Shown here: positions 1 through 7,674 of the stretch, piece by piece
Layout: each line of letters starts with the position of its first letter
How positions within the stretch are numbered: the stretch's first letter is position 1
Assembly: GCA_002305315.1 (NCBI GenBank)
Contig: DBQQ01000002.1
Location: 19,950 to 69,431, forward strand
DNA: 49,482 bases
Direction: 5' to 3'
Source of the DNA: Clostridiales bacterium UBA1390
Lineage (GTDB): Bacteria > Bacillota > Clostridia > Lachnospirales > Bianqueaceae
Notes under the pieces: generated by a model
The model's database searches: none
What the model was told of the DNA's origin: nothing
What the model saw: only the letters and a program-made list of their open reading frames with translations
Translations under genes and position numbers: made by a program

Positions 1-177
1 GTTCCGACAGAGGAAGATATGACCGAAACACAAATCAGAGATGTCAATGACCGCCCTATTTTGCGGGCAGCCATTGAAGCGAAAGCCGATGTGTTGCTGA
101 CCGGCGATAAAGATTTCTTGGAGTCCGGCGTGAAAAATCCGGCAATTATGACACCGGCAGAGTTTTTGAATACCTAA
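1..177 (+). CDS. PIN-domain toxin, C-terminal fragment (cut by window edge)
   Basis: An open frame enters from the left edge and ends at a TAA at 175-177, giving 58 residues. It has the C-terminal half of a PIN-domain ribonuclease of the VapC-like, PIN_3 type: RDVNDRPILRAA, then ADVLLTGDKDFL. The acidic residues of TGDKDF fit the metal-binding end of the PIN active site. PIN toxins of this type cleave RNA and usually pair with a small antitoxin encoded just upstream, which would lie outside the window. It is the only plus-strand gene seen here and converges on a transposon remnant, which suggests an accessory region. The family call is from recognition of the motif. Whether the full gene is intact cannot be judged. 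Confidence 0.7.
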   Translation, partial: VPTEEDMTETQIRDVNDRPILRAAIEAKADVLLTGDKDFLESGVKNPAIMTPAEFLNT

Positions 178-188
178 CTGACACAAGG

Positions 189-230
189 ACAGCGGGCCGA
201 GAGTGAAAAGCTCCCGGCCCGCTGTATTTT
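189..230. terminator. Bidirectional intrinsic terminator between convergent genes
   Basis: A GC-rich inverted repeat (ACAGCGGGCCG at 189-199 against CGGCCCGCTGT at 214-224) lies directly after the PIN gene and is followed on the plus strand by ATTTT. The minus-strand TnpW remnant stops at 229-231, so the hairpin can serve both directions. Confidence 0.7.
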
Positions 231-396
231 ACATCTGCTGTATCTCGTTTTTGAGCATACGCTTGATTTTGTTGCTTATGGTTTCAGTGCTGGTCTGGCT
301 GAAATGGACGCGCACCTTGTAGGTGGTTTTGCCGTTTTTCTTTATCAGCGCGGTAGTGAAAATGGAGGTAAGAATACCTGCGAAACAAACGTGCTG
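229..396 (-). pseudogene. TnpW-like transposon protein, 3' remnant
   Basis: Reading the minus strand, the frame is open from a TGA at 397-399 to a TAA at 231-229. The last 45 or so codons contain GKTTYKVRVHFSQTSTETIS followed by a basic KIKRML stretch. This pattern is typical of the small TnpW-family proteins found in Tn4451/Tn5397-like mobile elements of Clostridia. No start codon with a ribosome binding site is visible, and the residues before about 375 do not look like the family, so this is the 3' end of a broken gene. The function of TnpW is not known. The call rests on recognition of the motif only. Confidence 0.55.
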
Positions 397-476
397 TCAA
401 GTAATAGCTGTGAAACAGACATGTCATTTTGCAGAAGCAATCTTTTCCATTTTGCATACATACAATTTTTGCGCTT

Positions 477-872
477 TCATACAGAGATGATAAAAACGGC
501 TGCAAGTCGATCAACTTGTAGTTTTTCATTATAATAGCAAAATCCACACAGATCCCAGAAATACGCATTGCTCGTACTGCCAGTATGTGTACATTCCGGC
601 TTACCACACAAGGGCGCTGCCCTCTCTGTTTGCATATCAAAGAAATACAATATTGAACCACACTTGAAAAATATCGTATCTCTCACTATTGCAGCGTCTT
701 TATATCGGGAAAATTGATTCTGTGCATCATAATCCGACAGATATCCATCGGTCATGAAGAGCGCTTCCTCCTCTGTCAACGCAAAAGTCTCTGCAGAGTC
801 TTCCCGCTCCGGCGTCTGACAGCCACTCAGGAATACCATCAACATGCAGATCCATACGAAGTATCTTCTCAT
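477..872 (-). pseudogene. Truncated lipoprotein of the clostridial CGKPECTH family
   Basis: The ATG at 870-872 has GGGAG and GTGGAG upstream. The product starts with a lipoprotein signal (MRRYFVWICMLMVFLSGC, Cys18 as lipidation site), so it should be anchored to the outer face of the membrane. Around residues 88-105 it has CGKPECTHTGSTSNAY, a motif shared by many clostridial lipoproteins that are normally about 400-500 residues long and carry beta-propeller-like repeats. Here the frame stops after 131 residues, and the last dozen do not resemble the family. The gene therefore appears cut at about 510, close to the TnpW remnant. It lies downstream of the small secreted-protein gene on the same strand. 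Function unknown. Confidence 0.55.
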
Positions 873-902
873 CTCCACGATTCTCCCTTCTTCCCGTGAT
901 AC

Positions 903-935
903 GGCAAAAGGCGAGCATACGCCCGCCTTTTCGCC
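903..935 (-). terminator. Terminator-like hairpin between the secreted-protein and lipoprotein genes
   Basis: On the minus strand GGCGAAAAGGCGGGC pairs with GCTCGCCTTTTGCC around a GTAT loop, with one bulge and one G-T pair. It starts 12 bases after the stop of the secreted-protein gene. The only T-run is inside the 3' arm, so it may be a partial terminator or an mRNA stabiliser. Confidence 0.45.
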
Positions 936-946
936 TGCCCACGGAT

Positions 947-1315
947 TTACTCCACGATTCTCCCCAGATAGTTCGCATAGCTGCTGGACATATAATACTC
1001 CGCATCCGCGTATGCCACATTTAACAAACCAGAACGAGAAGCCGTACATGATCCTCCCGCAGAAGAATTACTTGCCCATGCAGCAGCTGTTCCATTGGAT
1101 TGATACGCATATACCCGTGTCGCCACACCCCATGGCGAGGTGGGAGCCGTGGAAATGCTCGACCGCACGGAAGTCGAGGTGGATGAAACATTGCAGCTTG
1201 CCGTATACCCCTGATACGTAAACCGCGCCGTCTTCGCATTGACCACCAGAGTGGATCCTGCCACCAGCACCAATGCCAATACCAGAGAAACGATACGCTT
1301 GGAAACCTTTTTCAT
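947..1315 (-). CDS. Small secreted protein of unknown function
   Basis: The ATG at 1315 is preferred over the in-frame ATG at 1336 because GAAGGG lies about 8 bases upstream of it and nothing comparable precedes the other. The 122-residue product has a Sec signal peptide (MKKVSKR, then a hydrophobic core, with a likely cut after VNA at residue 26). The mature part of about 95 residues is rich in Ser, Thr, Ala and Tyr and has two cysteines that could form one disulfide. I recognise no family. Small size, secretion and Tyr-rich C terminus leave a bacteriocin-like or surface-associated role possible, but nothing shows it. It stands alone, followed by a hairpin. Confidence 0.6.
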   Translation of the reverse strand: MKKVSKRIVSLVLALVLVAGSTLVVNAKTARFTYQGYTASCNVSSTSTSVRSSISTAPTSPWGVATRVYAYQSNGTAAAWASNSSAGGSCTASRSGLLNVAYADAEYYMSSSYANYLGRIVE

Positions 1316-1575
1316 TTCCAATCCCTTCTTTTTCATTTTGGAAACAATCTTCGAACTCTTTGTTTCCTATTTATATCCATCATGCCATATAAAGGGAAAA
1401 TCCGCAAGCATTTTTCACAAAAATATTGATCCTTTCTCCCCAAAAGATGCCTTATTTTTATATACCATTTCTATTTCGCCTCATCCATCCTCATACTTTT
1501 CTCAAAAAATCCATAACTGTGCAAGATTCTTTTATCTCATCTGCCATCTGCATAATTTTTTCTTTCAAACGCGAT

Positions 1576-1608
1576 AGAAAGGGCGAGCACTCATGGCTCG
1601 CCCTTTCT
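1576..1608 (-). terminator. Terminator of the histidine operon
   Basis: A perfect 13-bp stem (AGAAAGGGCGAGC and its complement) around a 7-base loop lies 30 bases downstream of hisI. The rest of the 320-base stretch between hisI and the secreted-protein gene is AT-rich upstream sequence for the latter, without a clear promoter. Confidence 0.75.
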
Positions 1609-1637
1609 GGAAAAATCCTTCGTTTTCTTCTCCCTGG

Positions 1638-1955
1638 TTACACGATCTTTTGAAAAAAGCAGCTATAGCTACCGGTATGACAGGCTGCCCCGGTCTGCTC
1701 CACCAGCGCCAGGAGACAATCTTTATCGCAATCCGCGTAGATCTCCCGCACTTTCTGGAAATGGCCGGAGGTCTCTCCCTTCAGCCATTGGGCCTTTCGG
1801 CTGCGGCTGTAGTAATGCATCAGTCCGCTCGTCAGCGTATCCTCAAATGCCTGTTTGTTCATCCAGGCCTGCATCAGCACCGTATGATCATCGGCCGACT
1901 GGACAATCACCGGAACGAGGCCTGCCTCGTTGACTTTCAGCTCTTCAAATGTCAT
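1638..1955 (-). CDS. hisI: Phosphoribosyl-AMP cyclohydrolase
   Basis: HisI opens the adenine ring of phosphoribosyl-AMP in the third step of histidine synthesis, in the cytoplasm. The 105-residue protein has the usual motifs: VLMQAWMNKQAF, YYSRSRKAQWLKGETSGH, the metal-binding DCDKDCLL, and the zinc-site run ACHTGSYSCFF at the C terminus. The length fits stand-alone HisI. The HisE pyrophosphohydrolase domain that is often fused behind it is absent, and no hisE follows before the terminator. The start overlaps the end of hisF by four bases, so it is translationally coupled and is the last gene of the operon. Confidence 0.95.
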   Translation of the reverse strand: MTFEELKVNEAGLVPVIVQSADDHTVLMQAWMNKQAFEDTLTSGLMHYYSRSRKAQWLKGETSGHFQKVREIYADCDKDCLLALVEQTGAACHTGSYSCFFQKIV

Positions 1956-2752
1956 AGCGTCCTCCTGTAAGGCCGCAGGGGAATCTCATAGGCTTGCAGC
2001 GCCTCCTTGATCTCCTGCACCGTATAGTTCCGTTCCAGACGTGGCGAGTAGAGCATGGAGCTGATGATCCCTGCGCTGGCGCCCGTCTCCGTAAAGACCT
2101 GGGCCAGATGCTCCGGTTTCCCTGCGCCGCCAGAGGCGATCACTGGGATATTCACTGCCTCCGCGATCTTGCCGGTGATCTCCAGATCATACCCCGCGTG
2201 CGTACCGTCACAGTCGATGGAATTCACGCAGATCTCTCCAGCCCCCAGGCTCTCGCCCCGCTTCGCCCACTCCACCGCGTCCATACCGGTGAAGACTCTG
2301 GCTCCGTCGATGGCAATCTCATAGCCGCTGGGGATCTTTTGCGTCGGCGTCACCTTCTTGACCTGCATGCTCAACACCATGCACTGCCGTCCAAAGGCCA
2401 ACGCTCCCTGCGTGATGATTTCCGGATGACGTACGGCCATCGAATCGATGCTGATCTTCTCCGCCCCGGCCTTGAGCACCTGAAACATGTCATTTAGTGA
2501 TCGGATGCCTCCTCCCACCGTAAAGGGCACAAAGACTTCCTTCGCCACGCGGCGTACCATCTCCAGGTCAATGGGCCGTTTCTCTGCGCTGGCCATGATA
2601 TCGTAAAAGATGATCTCATCGATCTGTTCCTCGTAGACGGTACGGGCCATCTCCTCTGCCGGCGCGATGTCGATGTTATCCTGAAACTGATGGGCCTTGG
2701 TCACCATCCCATTCTTCACATCAAAACAGGCAATCAGCCGTTTTGTCAGCAT
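1952..2752 (-). CDS. hisF: Imidazole glycerol phosphate synthase, cyclase subunit (divergent)
   Basis: HisF uses ammonia from HisH to convert PRFAR to imidazole glycerol phosphate and AICAR. This 266-residue protein aligns along the whole (beta/alpha)8 barrel: CFDVKNG with Asp11 and Lys19, the phosphate-binding [18 protein letters not shown] and [12 protein letters not shown]. At the position of the second catalytic acid (Asp130 of the Thermotoga enzyme, in VVAIDAK) it reads VLSMQVKK, so residue 130 is Gln (codon CAG, 2363-2365). A short extra segment (TPTQKIPSG) follows. The gene overlaps hisH by seven bases and hisI by four. It is the only hisF in the window, so a changed mechanism or lost activity are both open. 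Confidence 0.88.
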   Translation of the reverse strand: MLTKRLIACFDVKNGMVTKAHQFQDNIDIAPAEEMARTVYEEQIDEIIFYDIMASAEKRPIDLEMVRRVAKEVFVPFTVGGGIRSLNDMFQVLKAGAEKISIDSMAVRHPEIITQGALAFGRQCMVLSMQVKKVTPTQKIPSGYEIAIDGARVFTGMDAVEWAKRGESLGAGEICVNSIDCDGTHAGYDLEITGKIAEAVNIPVIASGGAGKPEHLAQVFTETGASAGIISSMLYSPRLERNYTVQEIKEALQAYEIPLRPYRRTL

Positions 2753-3369
2753 AGTTCGATCCCCTCCTCCACGATTCTCACAAAGTTTCGCAGCATCCTA
2801 AGGCCGCTCTCTCCGCTCTTCTCCATATGAAACTGTGTCGCCATGATGTTCTTCCAGGCCACCATCGCGCAGAAGTCCACGCCATATTCGGCCCGTCCCA
2901 ATACCATGGGTTCTTCCTCCGGCACCGCGTAATAGGAATTGACGAAATAATAATAGTCCGACGCTCCGCATCCTTCGACCAGCGGATGCTCTCTCGTAAA
3001 ACACACCTCGTTATAGCCGATCTGCGGCACGCGCACCGTATCCGGGAATTGTACCACGCGGCCCGGCAGCCAGCCCAGGCAGGGAGTATCATCCTCTTCG
3101 CTGTGCTCAAACAGAATCTGCAATCCTACGCAGATTCCCAGGAAAGGCATGTGTTCAAACTTTACCTTCTGCTCCACCGCATCCAGCAGCTCATCGGATT
3201 CCAGCGAGAGGATCGTGGCGTCCGCCGAACCCACACCCGGCAGAATAATCCCCTGCACCTTCTCCAGTTCCGCCGCGCTCCGAATCCGCATCGCCTGGGC
3301 GCCGATCTTTTCCAGCGCGTTATAAACGCTGGGCGCATTGCCCGCCTTATAGTCAATGACTCCAATCAT
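2746..3369 (-). CDS. hisH: Imidazole glycerol phosphate synthase, glutaminase subunit
   Basis: HisH splits glutamine and channels ammonia into HisF. The start is the ATG at 3369 (MIGVIDYKAGN), four bases after hisA, giving 207 residues. The class I glutamine amidotransferase triad is visible: Cys80 in PFLGICVGLQ, and His181 and Glu183 in QFHMEKSG. LPGVGSAD supplies the oxyanion strand. Some positions differ from typical HisH: VPQIGYN in place of VPHMGWN, and YFVNSY in place of YFVHSY. These changes lie in regions that usually face HisF or the active site, so the subunit may have co-evolved with the unusual HisF next to it. Confidence 0.92.
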   Translation of the reverse strand: MIGVIDYKAGNAPSVYNALEKIGAQAMRIRSAAELEKVQGIILPGVGSADATILSLESDELLDAVEQKVKFEHMPFLGICVGLQILFEHSEEDDTPCLGWLPGRVVQFPDTVRVPQIGYNEVCFTREHPLVEGCGASDYYYFVNSYYAVPEEEPMVLGRAEYGVDFCAMVAWKNIMATQFHMEKSGESGLRMLRNFVRIVEEGIELC

Positions 3370-3373
3370 ATGC

Positions 3374-4096
3374 CTACCGCCTTTCGAATGTTTCGATCGC
3401 CTGTGCCAGGTCGATTCGTTTTTCATAGAGGGATTTTCCCAGGATGGCACCCGGAATGCCGGCGCGAGAGAGCGCGGCCAGATCTTCCATCGAAGACACA
3501 CCGCCGGAAGCGATGACCGCTAGCCCGGTCTCCTGCGCTAATTCCCGGGTGGCCATCACATTCGGACCGCACAGCATGCCATCCCGCGCGATATCCGTAT
3601 AGACAGCATACCGCAACCCCATCGCATACATCCGTTTCCCCAGTTCCACCGCGCGCATCTGGCTGACTTCCTCCCAGCCCTCCGTGGCCACAAAGCCATC
3701 CCGGGCGTCAATGCCTACCAAAATGCGCTCCGCGCCATACTCCGAAAGCGCCTCCTTCAGGAAATCCGGATTCTTCACGGCCGCCGTTCCTATAATCACA
3801 CGGCGAATCCCCACGCCGAGCTTCTCCTCGATCTGTTCCATGCTGCGAATCCCGCCGCCCGTCTGCACCGGGATATGGACACTTCGAACAATCGCTGCCA
3901 GCGCGTCCAGATTGACCGCACGCCCCGCCAGTGCCCCATCCAGATCCACCGTATGAATCCAGGAAGCGCCTGCGTCCTCCCAGGCCTTCGCCACCTGGGC
4001 CGGATTCTCCTCATACACCTTTACTGCGTCAAAGCTTCCCTGAGAAAGCCGGACGCAATGTCCTTCTTTGATGTCGATTGCCGGATATAGTATCAT
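3374..4096 (-). CDS. hisA: ProFAR isomerase (phosphoribosylformimino-5-aminoimidazole carboxamide ribotide isomerase)
   Basis: HisA performs the Amadori rearrangement of ProFAR to PRFAR, the fourth step of histidine synthesis. The 240-residue (beta/alpha)8 barrel has LYPAIDIKEGHCVRL with the catalytic Asp8, QTGGGIRS, the second catalytic Asp in LVGIDARDG, YTDIARDGML, and VIASGGVSS with GAILGKSLYE for phosphate binding. Both catalytic acids are present, unlike in the neighbouring HisF. The gene overlaps hisB by four bases and is separated from hisH by four. Confidence 0.95.
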   Translation of the reverse strand: MILYPAIDIKEGHCVRLSQGSFDAVKVYEENPAQVAKAWEDAGASWIHTVDLDGALAGRAVNLDALAAIVRSVHIPVQTGGGIRSMEQIEEKLGVGIRRVIIGTAAVKNPDFLKEALSEYGAERILVGIDARDGFVATEGWEEVSQMRAVELGKRMYAMGLRYAVYTDIARDGMLCGPNVMATRELAQETGLAVIASGGVSSMEDLAALSRAGIPGAILGKSLYEKRIDLAQAIETFERR

Positions 4097-4677
4097 AGGA
4101 CTCCTTTCGTGGAGCGCACGCCCTCGATCCGGGGATCCACACGAAGTGCCTGATCCACGGCCTGACCCAGCCCCTTAAACATCGCCTCGGCGATATGATG
4201 ATTGTTGCTGCCGGAAAGCTGCCGAAAATGCAGATTCATACCGGCATGTACCGCCAGCGCATAGAAAAACTCCCGAAACATCTCCGTATCCACCGTGCCC
4301 AGCCTGGGGACCGTAAATGTGACTTCCATGCCCAGATAGGCCCGGCCCGAAAAATCCACGGCTGCCACCATCAACGTCTCGTCCATCGGCAGGATCGCCG
4401 ATCCATATCGCCGGATTCCCGCCTTGTCTCCCAAAGCCTCCCTGAACGCCATTCCGAGACAGATCCCGATATCCTCCACCGTATGATGGCAGTCCACGGC
4501 AAGATCTCCCTCCGCGTCTACCGTAAGATCCAGGAACCCATGTTTACAGAACAGAGTCAGCATATGATCCAGAAAACCGATCCCGGTATGGATCTGGGAT
4601 TTCCCTGTCCCGTCCAGATTCAGCGTGATCAGAATCCTGGTCTCTCCCGTCTCCCGCTCGATCGTCGCCTGTCTCAT
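4093..4677 (-). CDS. hisB: Imidazoleglycerol-phosphate dehydratase
   Basis: HisB dehydrates imidazole glycerol phosphate to imidazole acetol phosphate. The 194 residues match the monofunctional form without a histidinol phosphatase domain. Motifs are RETGETRILITLNLDGTG, TGIGFLDHMLTLF, VDCHHTVEDIGICLG and SGSNNHHIAEAMFKGLG. The paired His-rich motifs bind the two Mn ions. Start and stop overlap hisC and hisA by four bases. Because this HisB lacks a phosphatase, histidinol-phosphate phosphatase must be encoded elsewhere. None is seen in the window. Confidence 0.95.
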   Translation of the reverse strand: MRQATIERETGETRILITLNLDGTGKSQIHTGIGFLDHMLTLFCKHGFLDLTVDAEGDLAVDCHHTVEDIGICLGMAFREALGDKAGIRRYGSAILPMDETLMVAAVDFSGRAYLGMEVTFTVPRLGTVDTEMFREFFYALAVHAGMNLHFRQLSGSNNHHIAEAMFKGLGQAVDQALRVDPRIEGVRSTKGVL

Positions 4678-5747
4678 GCCTCATCCTCCTCAATCATCTT
4701 CACAATCTGCCTCAGCAGCCGGTCGTTCTGATCCGGCCGTCCCACCGTCACGCGGACAAAACGCCGCATCTTTCCGCCATAGGCCCGCACCAGAAAATCC
4801 GCGTCTAAAAGCGCCTGTCCCGGATTCTCCCGTCCAAACCGCATCAGGAAGAAGTTCGCGCTGGAAGGATAGATTGAAAAACCATGTGTGTCATTGTACT
4901 TCTGCAGGGCCGCATACATCCGATCCCGTTCGCTCACCACCTGATGGATCTCTGCCTCATACTCCGGCTGGCGCAGCGCCCACAGCGCGATCTTCTGCGA
5001 AAGCGTACCCAGGTTATAGGGCGCCCGCACCTTATCCAGTGCGCAGATGATCTCCTCCGATCCCAGGGCATATCCCGTACGGATGCCCGCCAGTCCATAG
5101 GCCTTGGAAAACGTCTTCAGAATCACAAGATGCGGAAACTCCTGAATCCATGCGGTATGGTCCTCCCCGCAGAACTCCCCATAGGCTTCATCCAGCGCGA
5201 CAATACAGCCCGCCTCCCGGATCAGGCGCCTCAGATCTGCCTCCGGGATCACATTGCCCGTAGGATTATTGGGCGTGCAGAGATACAGGATCTTCGGACG
5301 CACGCTGGCGCACCGCTCCAGAATCGTCTCTACCGGATAGGCGAAGTCCTCTCCCAACGGAAAGGCGACTGCCTCTCCATGATTAACGACCGCGCTCAGA
5401 CTATACATGCTGAAGGAGGGTTCCGGCACCAGAATCCGATCTCCCTCACTGAGAAAAGCACGACTCAGGTAATCGATCAGTTGATCAGATCCTACGGCAC
5501 ACAGCACGTTTTCCTTCTGCAGGCCATATTTCTCTGCCAATGCCTCCCGCAGTTCTATACAATCTGTATCTGGATACACCCGCAGGTCCTCTTCTTCCGT
5601 AAGCCAGCCGATCAGCTTCTCCTTCAGTCCCGCGGGAAGCGAAAACGGACTCTCGTTGGCATCCAGCTTTTCTCCGGAGACCGGCTGTACCTGATAGTTC
5701 TCCATACGGCGAATCTCCGGCCGCAGCAGTTCTTCTACTCGACTCAT
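4674..5747 (-). CDS. hisC: Histidinol-phosphate aminotransferase
   Basis: HisC transfers an amino group from glutamate to imidazole acetol phosphate. The protein has 357 residues and is a fold-type I PLP enzyme. Visible motifs are KLDANESPF at the N terminus, YLCTPNNPTGNVI, VALDEAYGEFCGED, and the Schiff-base lysine in LKTFSKAYGLAGIRTGYALGS. RFVRVTVGRPDQNDRLL closes the substrate-binding C-terminal domain. The length is normal. It overlaps hisD by four bases at the start and hisB by four at the end. Confidence 0.95.
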   Translation of the reverse strand: MSRVEELLRPEIRRMENYQVQPVSGEKLDANESPFSLPAGLKEKLIGWLTEEEDLRVYPDTDCIELREALAEKYGLQKENVLCAVGSDQLIDYLSRAFLSEGDRILVPEPSFSMYSLSAVVNHGEAVAFPLGEDFAYPVETILERCASVRPKILYLCTPNNPTGNVIPEADLRRLIREAGCIVALDEAYGEFCGEDHTAWIQEFPHLVILKTFSKAYGLAGIRTGYALGSEEIICALDKVRAPYNLGTLSQKIALWALRQPEYEAEIHQVVSERDRMYAALQKYNDTHGFSIYPSSANFFLMRFGRENPGQALLDADFLVRAYGGKMRRFVRVTVGRPDQNDRLLRQIVKMIEEDEA

Positions 5748-7027
5748 GACTGTTCCTCCTCAAGACGCAGCCGAACGGCGTTTCCATGGGCATACAGGCC
5801 CTCCGACTCCGCGAAACGAATGACGTCCGGTCCCAGCTCTTCCACACTCTGCCGGCTCATGTAGAGCAGGCTTGTTTTCTTGATGAAATCGTCCACGTTT
5901 AAGGGAGAAAAGAACCGTGCCGTCCCACCCGTGGGCAGTACATGATTGGGGCCCGCCATATAGTCGCCCATGGGTTCCGGACTATAGGATCCGACGAAGA
6001 TGGCGCCTGCGTTCTGAATCCGCGGTACGATGCTCATGGGCTCCTTCGTACAGATCTCCATGTGTTCCGGCGCGTACGCATTGGCCAGCCGGATCCCTTC
6101 TTCCAGACTCTCGGTAACAATAATCATACCCCGATTCGAAAGCGCCGCCTCGATGATCTCCCTGCGCGGGGCTTCCGCCGTCTGCCACTCAATCTCTTCC
6201 GCCACCTGATCGGCCAATTCCTGTGAGGTGGTGATTAAAATCGCTCCGGCCAATTCATCGTGTTCTGCCTGGGATAACAGGTCTGCCGCCACGTAAACCG
6301 GATTCGCCATCTCATCCGCCAGTACCAGAATCTCGCTAGGACCTGCGATGGAATCCACATTGACCTCTCCATAGACCAGCTTCTTCGCCGTGGCCACGAA
6401 GATATTGCCCGGCCCGACGATCTTGTCCACTCGCGGAACGCTCTCCGTCCCGTACGCAAGCGCGCCGATGGCCTGAGCGCCGCCCATCTTGAAGATCTGA
6501 TCCACGCCGCATACCGATGCCGCCGCCAGAATCTTGTCGTCCAGCCGTCCGTCCGGTCCCGGCGGAGATACCATGATGACTTCCGGCACGCCCGCCACCT
6601 TGGCTGGCAGGACGTTCATCAGCACCGAGGACGGGTACAGCGCCTTGCCTCCGGGTACGTACACGCCGACCCGCGCCAACGGACGAAAGAGCAGCCCGGT
6701 CATGGAGCCGTCCTTCTCCTGCTGGATCATGCTCTGACGCTTTTGCATCTCATGATATGCGGTGATCCTTTCCTTGGATCGTTCCAGAATCCGTACAAAT
6801 TCTTCTCCGACCCGTTCCAAAGCGCCTCGAATTTCCTCTTGGCTGACCAGAGACGTTTCCGGCTTCACATGATCAAACCGCTCCGTATACTCGGCGACTG
6901 CCGCATCTCCCCGCTCTCTGACCTGGCGCAGGATCTCCGCGACCACACCGTCATATTGACCGCTATCTAACTGGGTTCGGCGCAGAATATCCGGCTGCCC
7001 CGTATATCGCACACTCTCCATTCTCAT
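5744..7027 (-). CDS. hisD: Histidinol dehydrogenase
   Basis: HisD oxidises L-histidinol to L-histidine with two NAD+ and a zinc ion, the last step of the pathway. The 427 residues show PGGKALYPSSVLMNVLPAKVAGV, GGAQAIGALAYGTESVPRVDKIVGPGN, AGPSEILVLAD and the zinc-site run LLSQAEHDE. Near the C terminus are GSYSPEPMGDYMAGPNHVLPT and a final His-containing LYAHGNAVRLR. All expected metal and substrate motifs are present. It overlaps hisG and hisC by four bases each. Confidence 0.96.
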   Translation of the reverse strand: MRMESVRYTGQPDILRRTQLDSGQYDGVVAEILRQVRERGDAAVAEYTERFDHVKPETSLVSQEEIRGALERVGEEFVRILERSKERITAYHEMQKRQSMIQQEKDGSMTGLLFRPLARVGVYVPGGKALYPSSVLMNVLPAKVAGVPEVIMVSPPGPDGRLDDKILAAASVCGVDQIFKMGGAQAIGALAYGTESVPRVDKIVGPGNIFVATAKKLVYGEVNVDSIAGPSEILVLADEMANPVYVAADLLSQAEHDELAGAILITTSQELADQVAEEIEWQTAEAPRREIIEAALSNRGMIIVTESLEEGIRLANAYAPEHMEICTKEPMSIVPRIQNAGAIFVGSYSPEPMGDYMAGPNHVLPTGGTARFFSPLNVDDFIKKTSLLYMSRQSVEELGPDVIRFAESEGLYAHGNAVRLRLEEEQS

Positions 7028-7674
7028 CGTCCGTCCTCCATTCTCCTTAGGGCCTCACTCATCTGCTGAATCAGCCCGTTAATTCTCTCCGCGTGCAGCT
7101 TCATGCTGGCCTTATTGACCACCATCCGCGCGGAGATCTCCAGAAAGGCATCCAGCACCACCAGGCCATTGGCCGCCAGCGTGCTGCCTGTCTCTACAAT
7201 ATCGACGATCACATCCGCCAGTCCCACAATCGGCGCCAGTTCTACGGACCCATTCAGTTTCAGAATCAGGGGCTGCTGATGCCGGCTCAAAAAATACCTC
7301 CGGGCAATCTCCGGGTATTTACTGCCGACTCGGAAGTCGCCGCGCTGATTCAGCAGTTTTTTCCCTTCCGGGAATCCGGCCACAGCCATCCGGCATTTGC
7401 CAAACCCCAGATCCAGCACTTCGTATAAGTCCTTCTGCTCCTCCAGAAGCACATCCTTGCCTACGATCCCGATATCTGCGGCGCCCTGTTCCACATAAGT
7501 CGGCACATCCGCCGCCTTGGCCATGAAAAACCGTACGTGATTCTCCGGATCCACGAAGACAAGCTTCCGGGAATCCTCCGATAGATCCTCGCAATGAATC
7601 CCGCACTGAGACAGAAGAGAGAGCGTCTTCTCCGCCAGGCGTCCTTTTGTCAGCGCAAACGTCAGATCACGCAT
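7024..7674 (-). CDS. hisG: ATP phosphoribosyltransferase, short form catalytic subunit
   Basis: HisG joins ATP and PRPP in the first, feedback-controlled step of histidine synthesis. The start chosen is the ATG at 7674 (MRDLTFALTKGRL), inside the end of hisZ by eight bases. It gives 216 residues, the length of the short form. Motifs include ADIGIVGKDVLLE, KCRMAVAGFPEG and the PRPP loop in DVIVDIVETGSTLAANGL. The C-terminal ACT-like regulatory domain of long HisG is missing, so activity and histidine inhibition should depend on HisZ, which is encoded immediately upstream. Confidence 0.94.
   Translation of the reverse strand: MRDLTFALTKGRLAEKTLSLLSQCGIHCEDLSEDSRKLVFVDPENHVRFFMAKAADVPTYVEQGAADIGIVGKDVLLEEQKDLYEVLDLGFGKCRMAVAGFPEGKKLLNQRGDFRVGSKYPEIARRYFLSRHQQPLILKLNGSVELAPIVGLADVIVDIVETGSTLAANGLVVLDAFLEISARMVVNKASMKLHAERINGLIQQMSEALRRMEDGR

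Noticed and set aside
1952..2752. HisF as a WbuZ/AglZ-type homologue for sugar amidation in place of histidine synthesis
   Set aside because: It sits, coupled, between hisH and hisI in an otherwise near-complete his operon, and no sugar genes are near. Genome data would be needed to revisit this.
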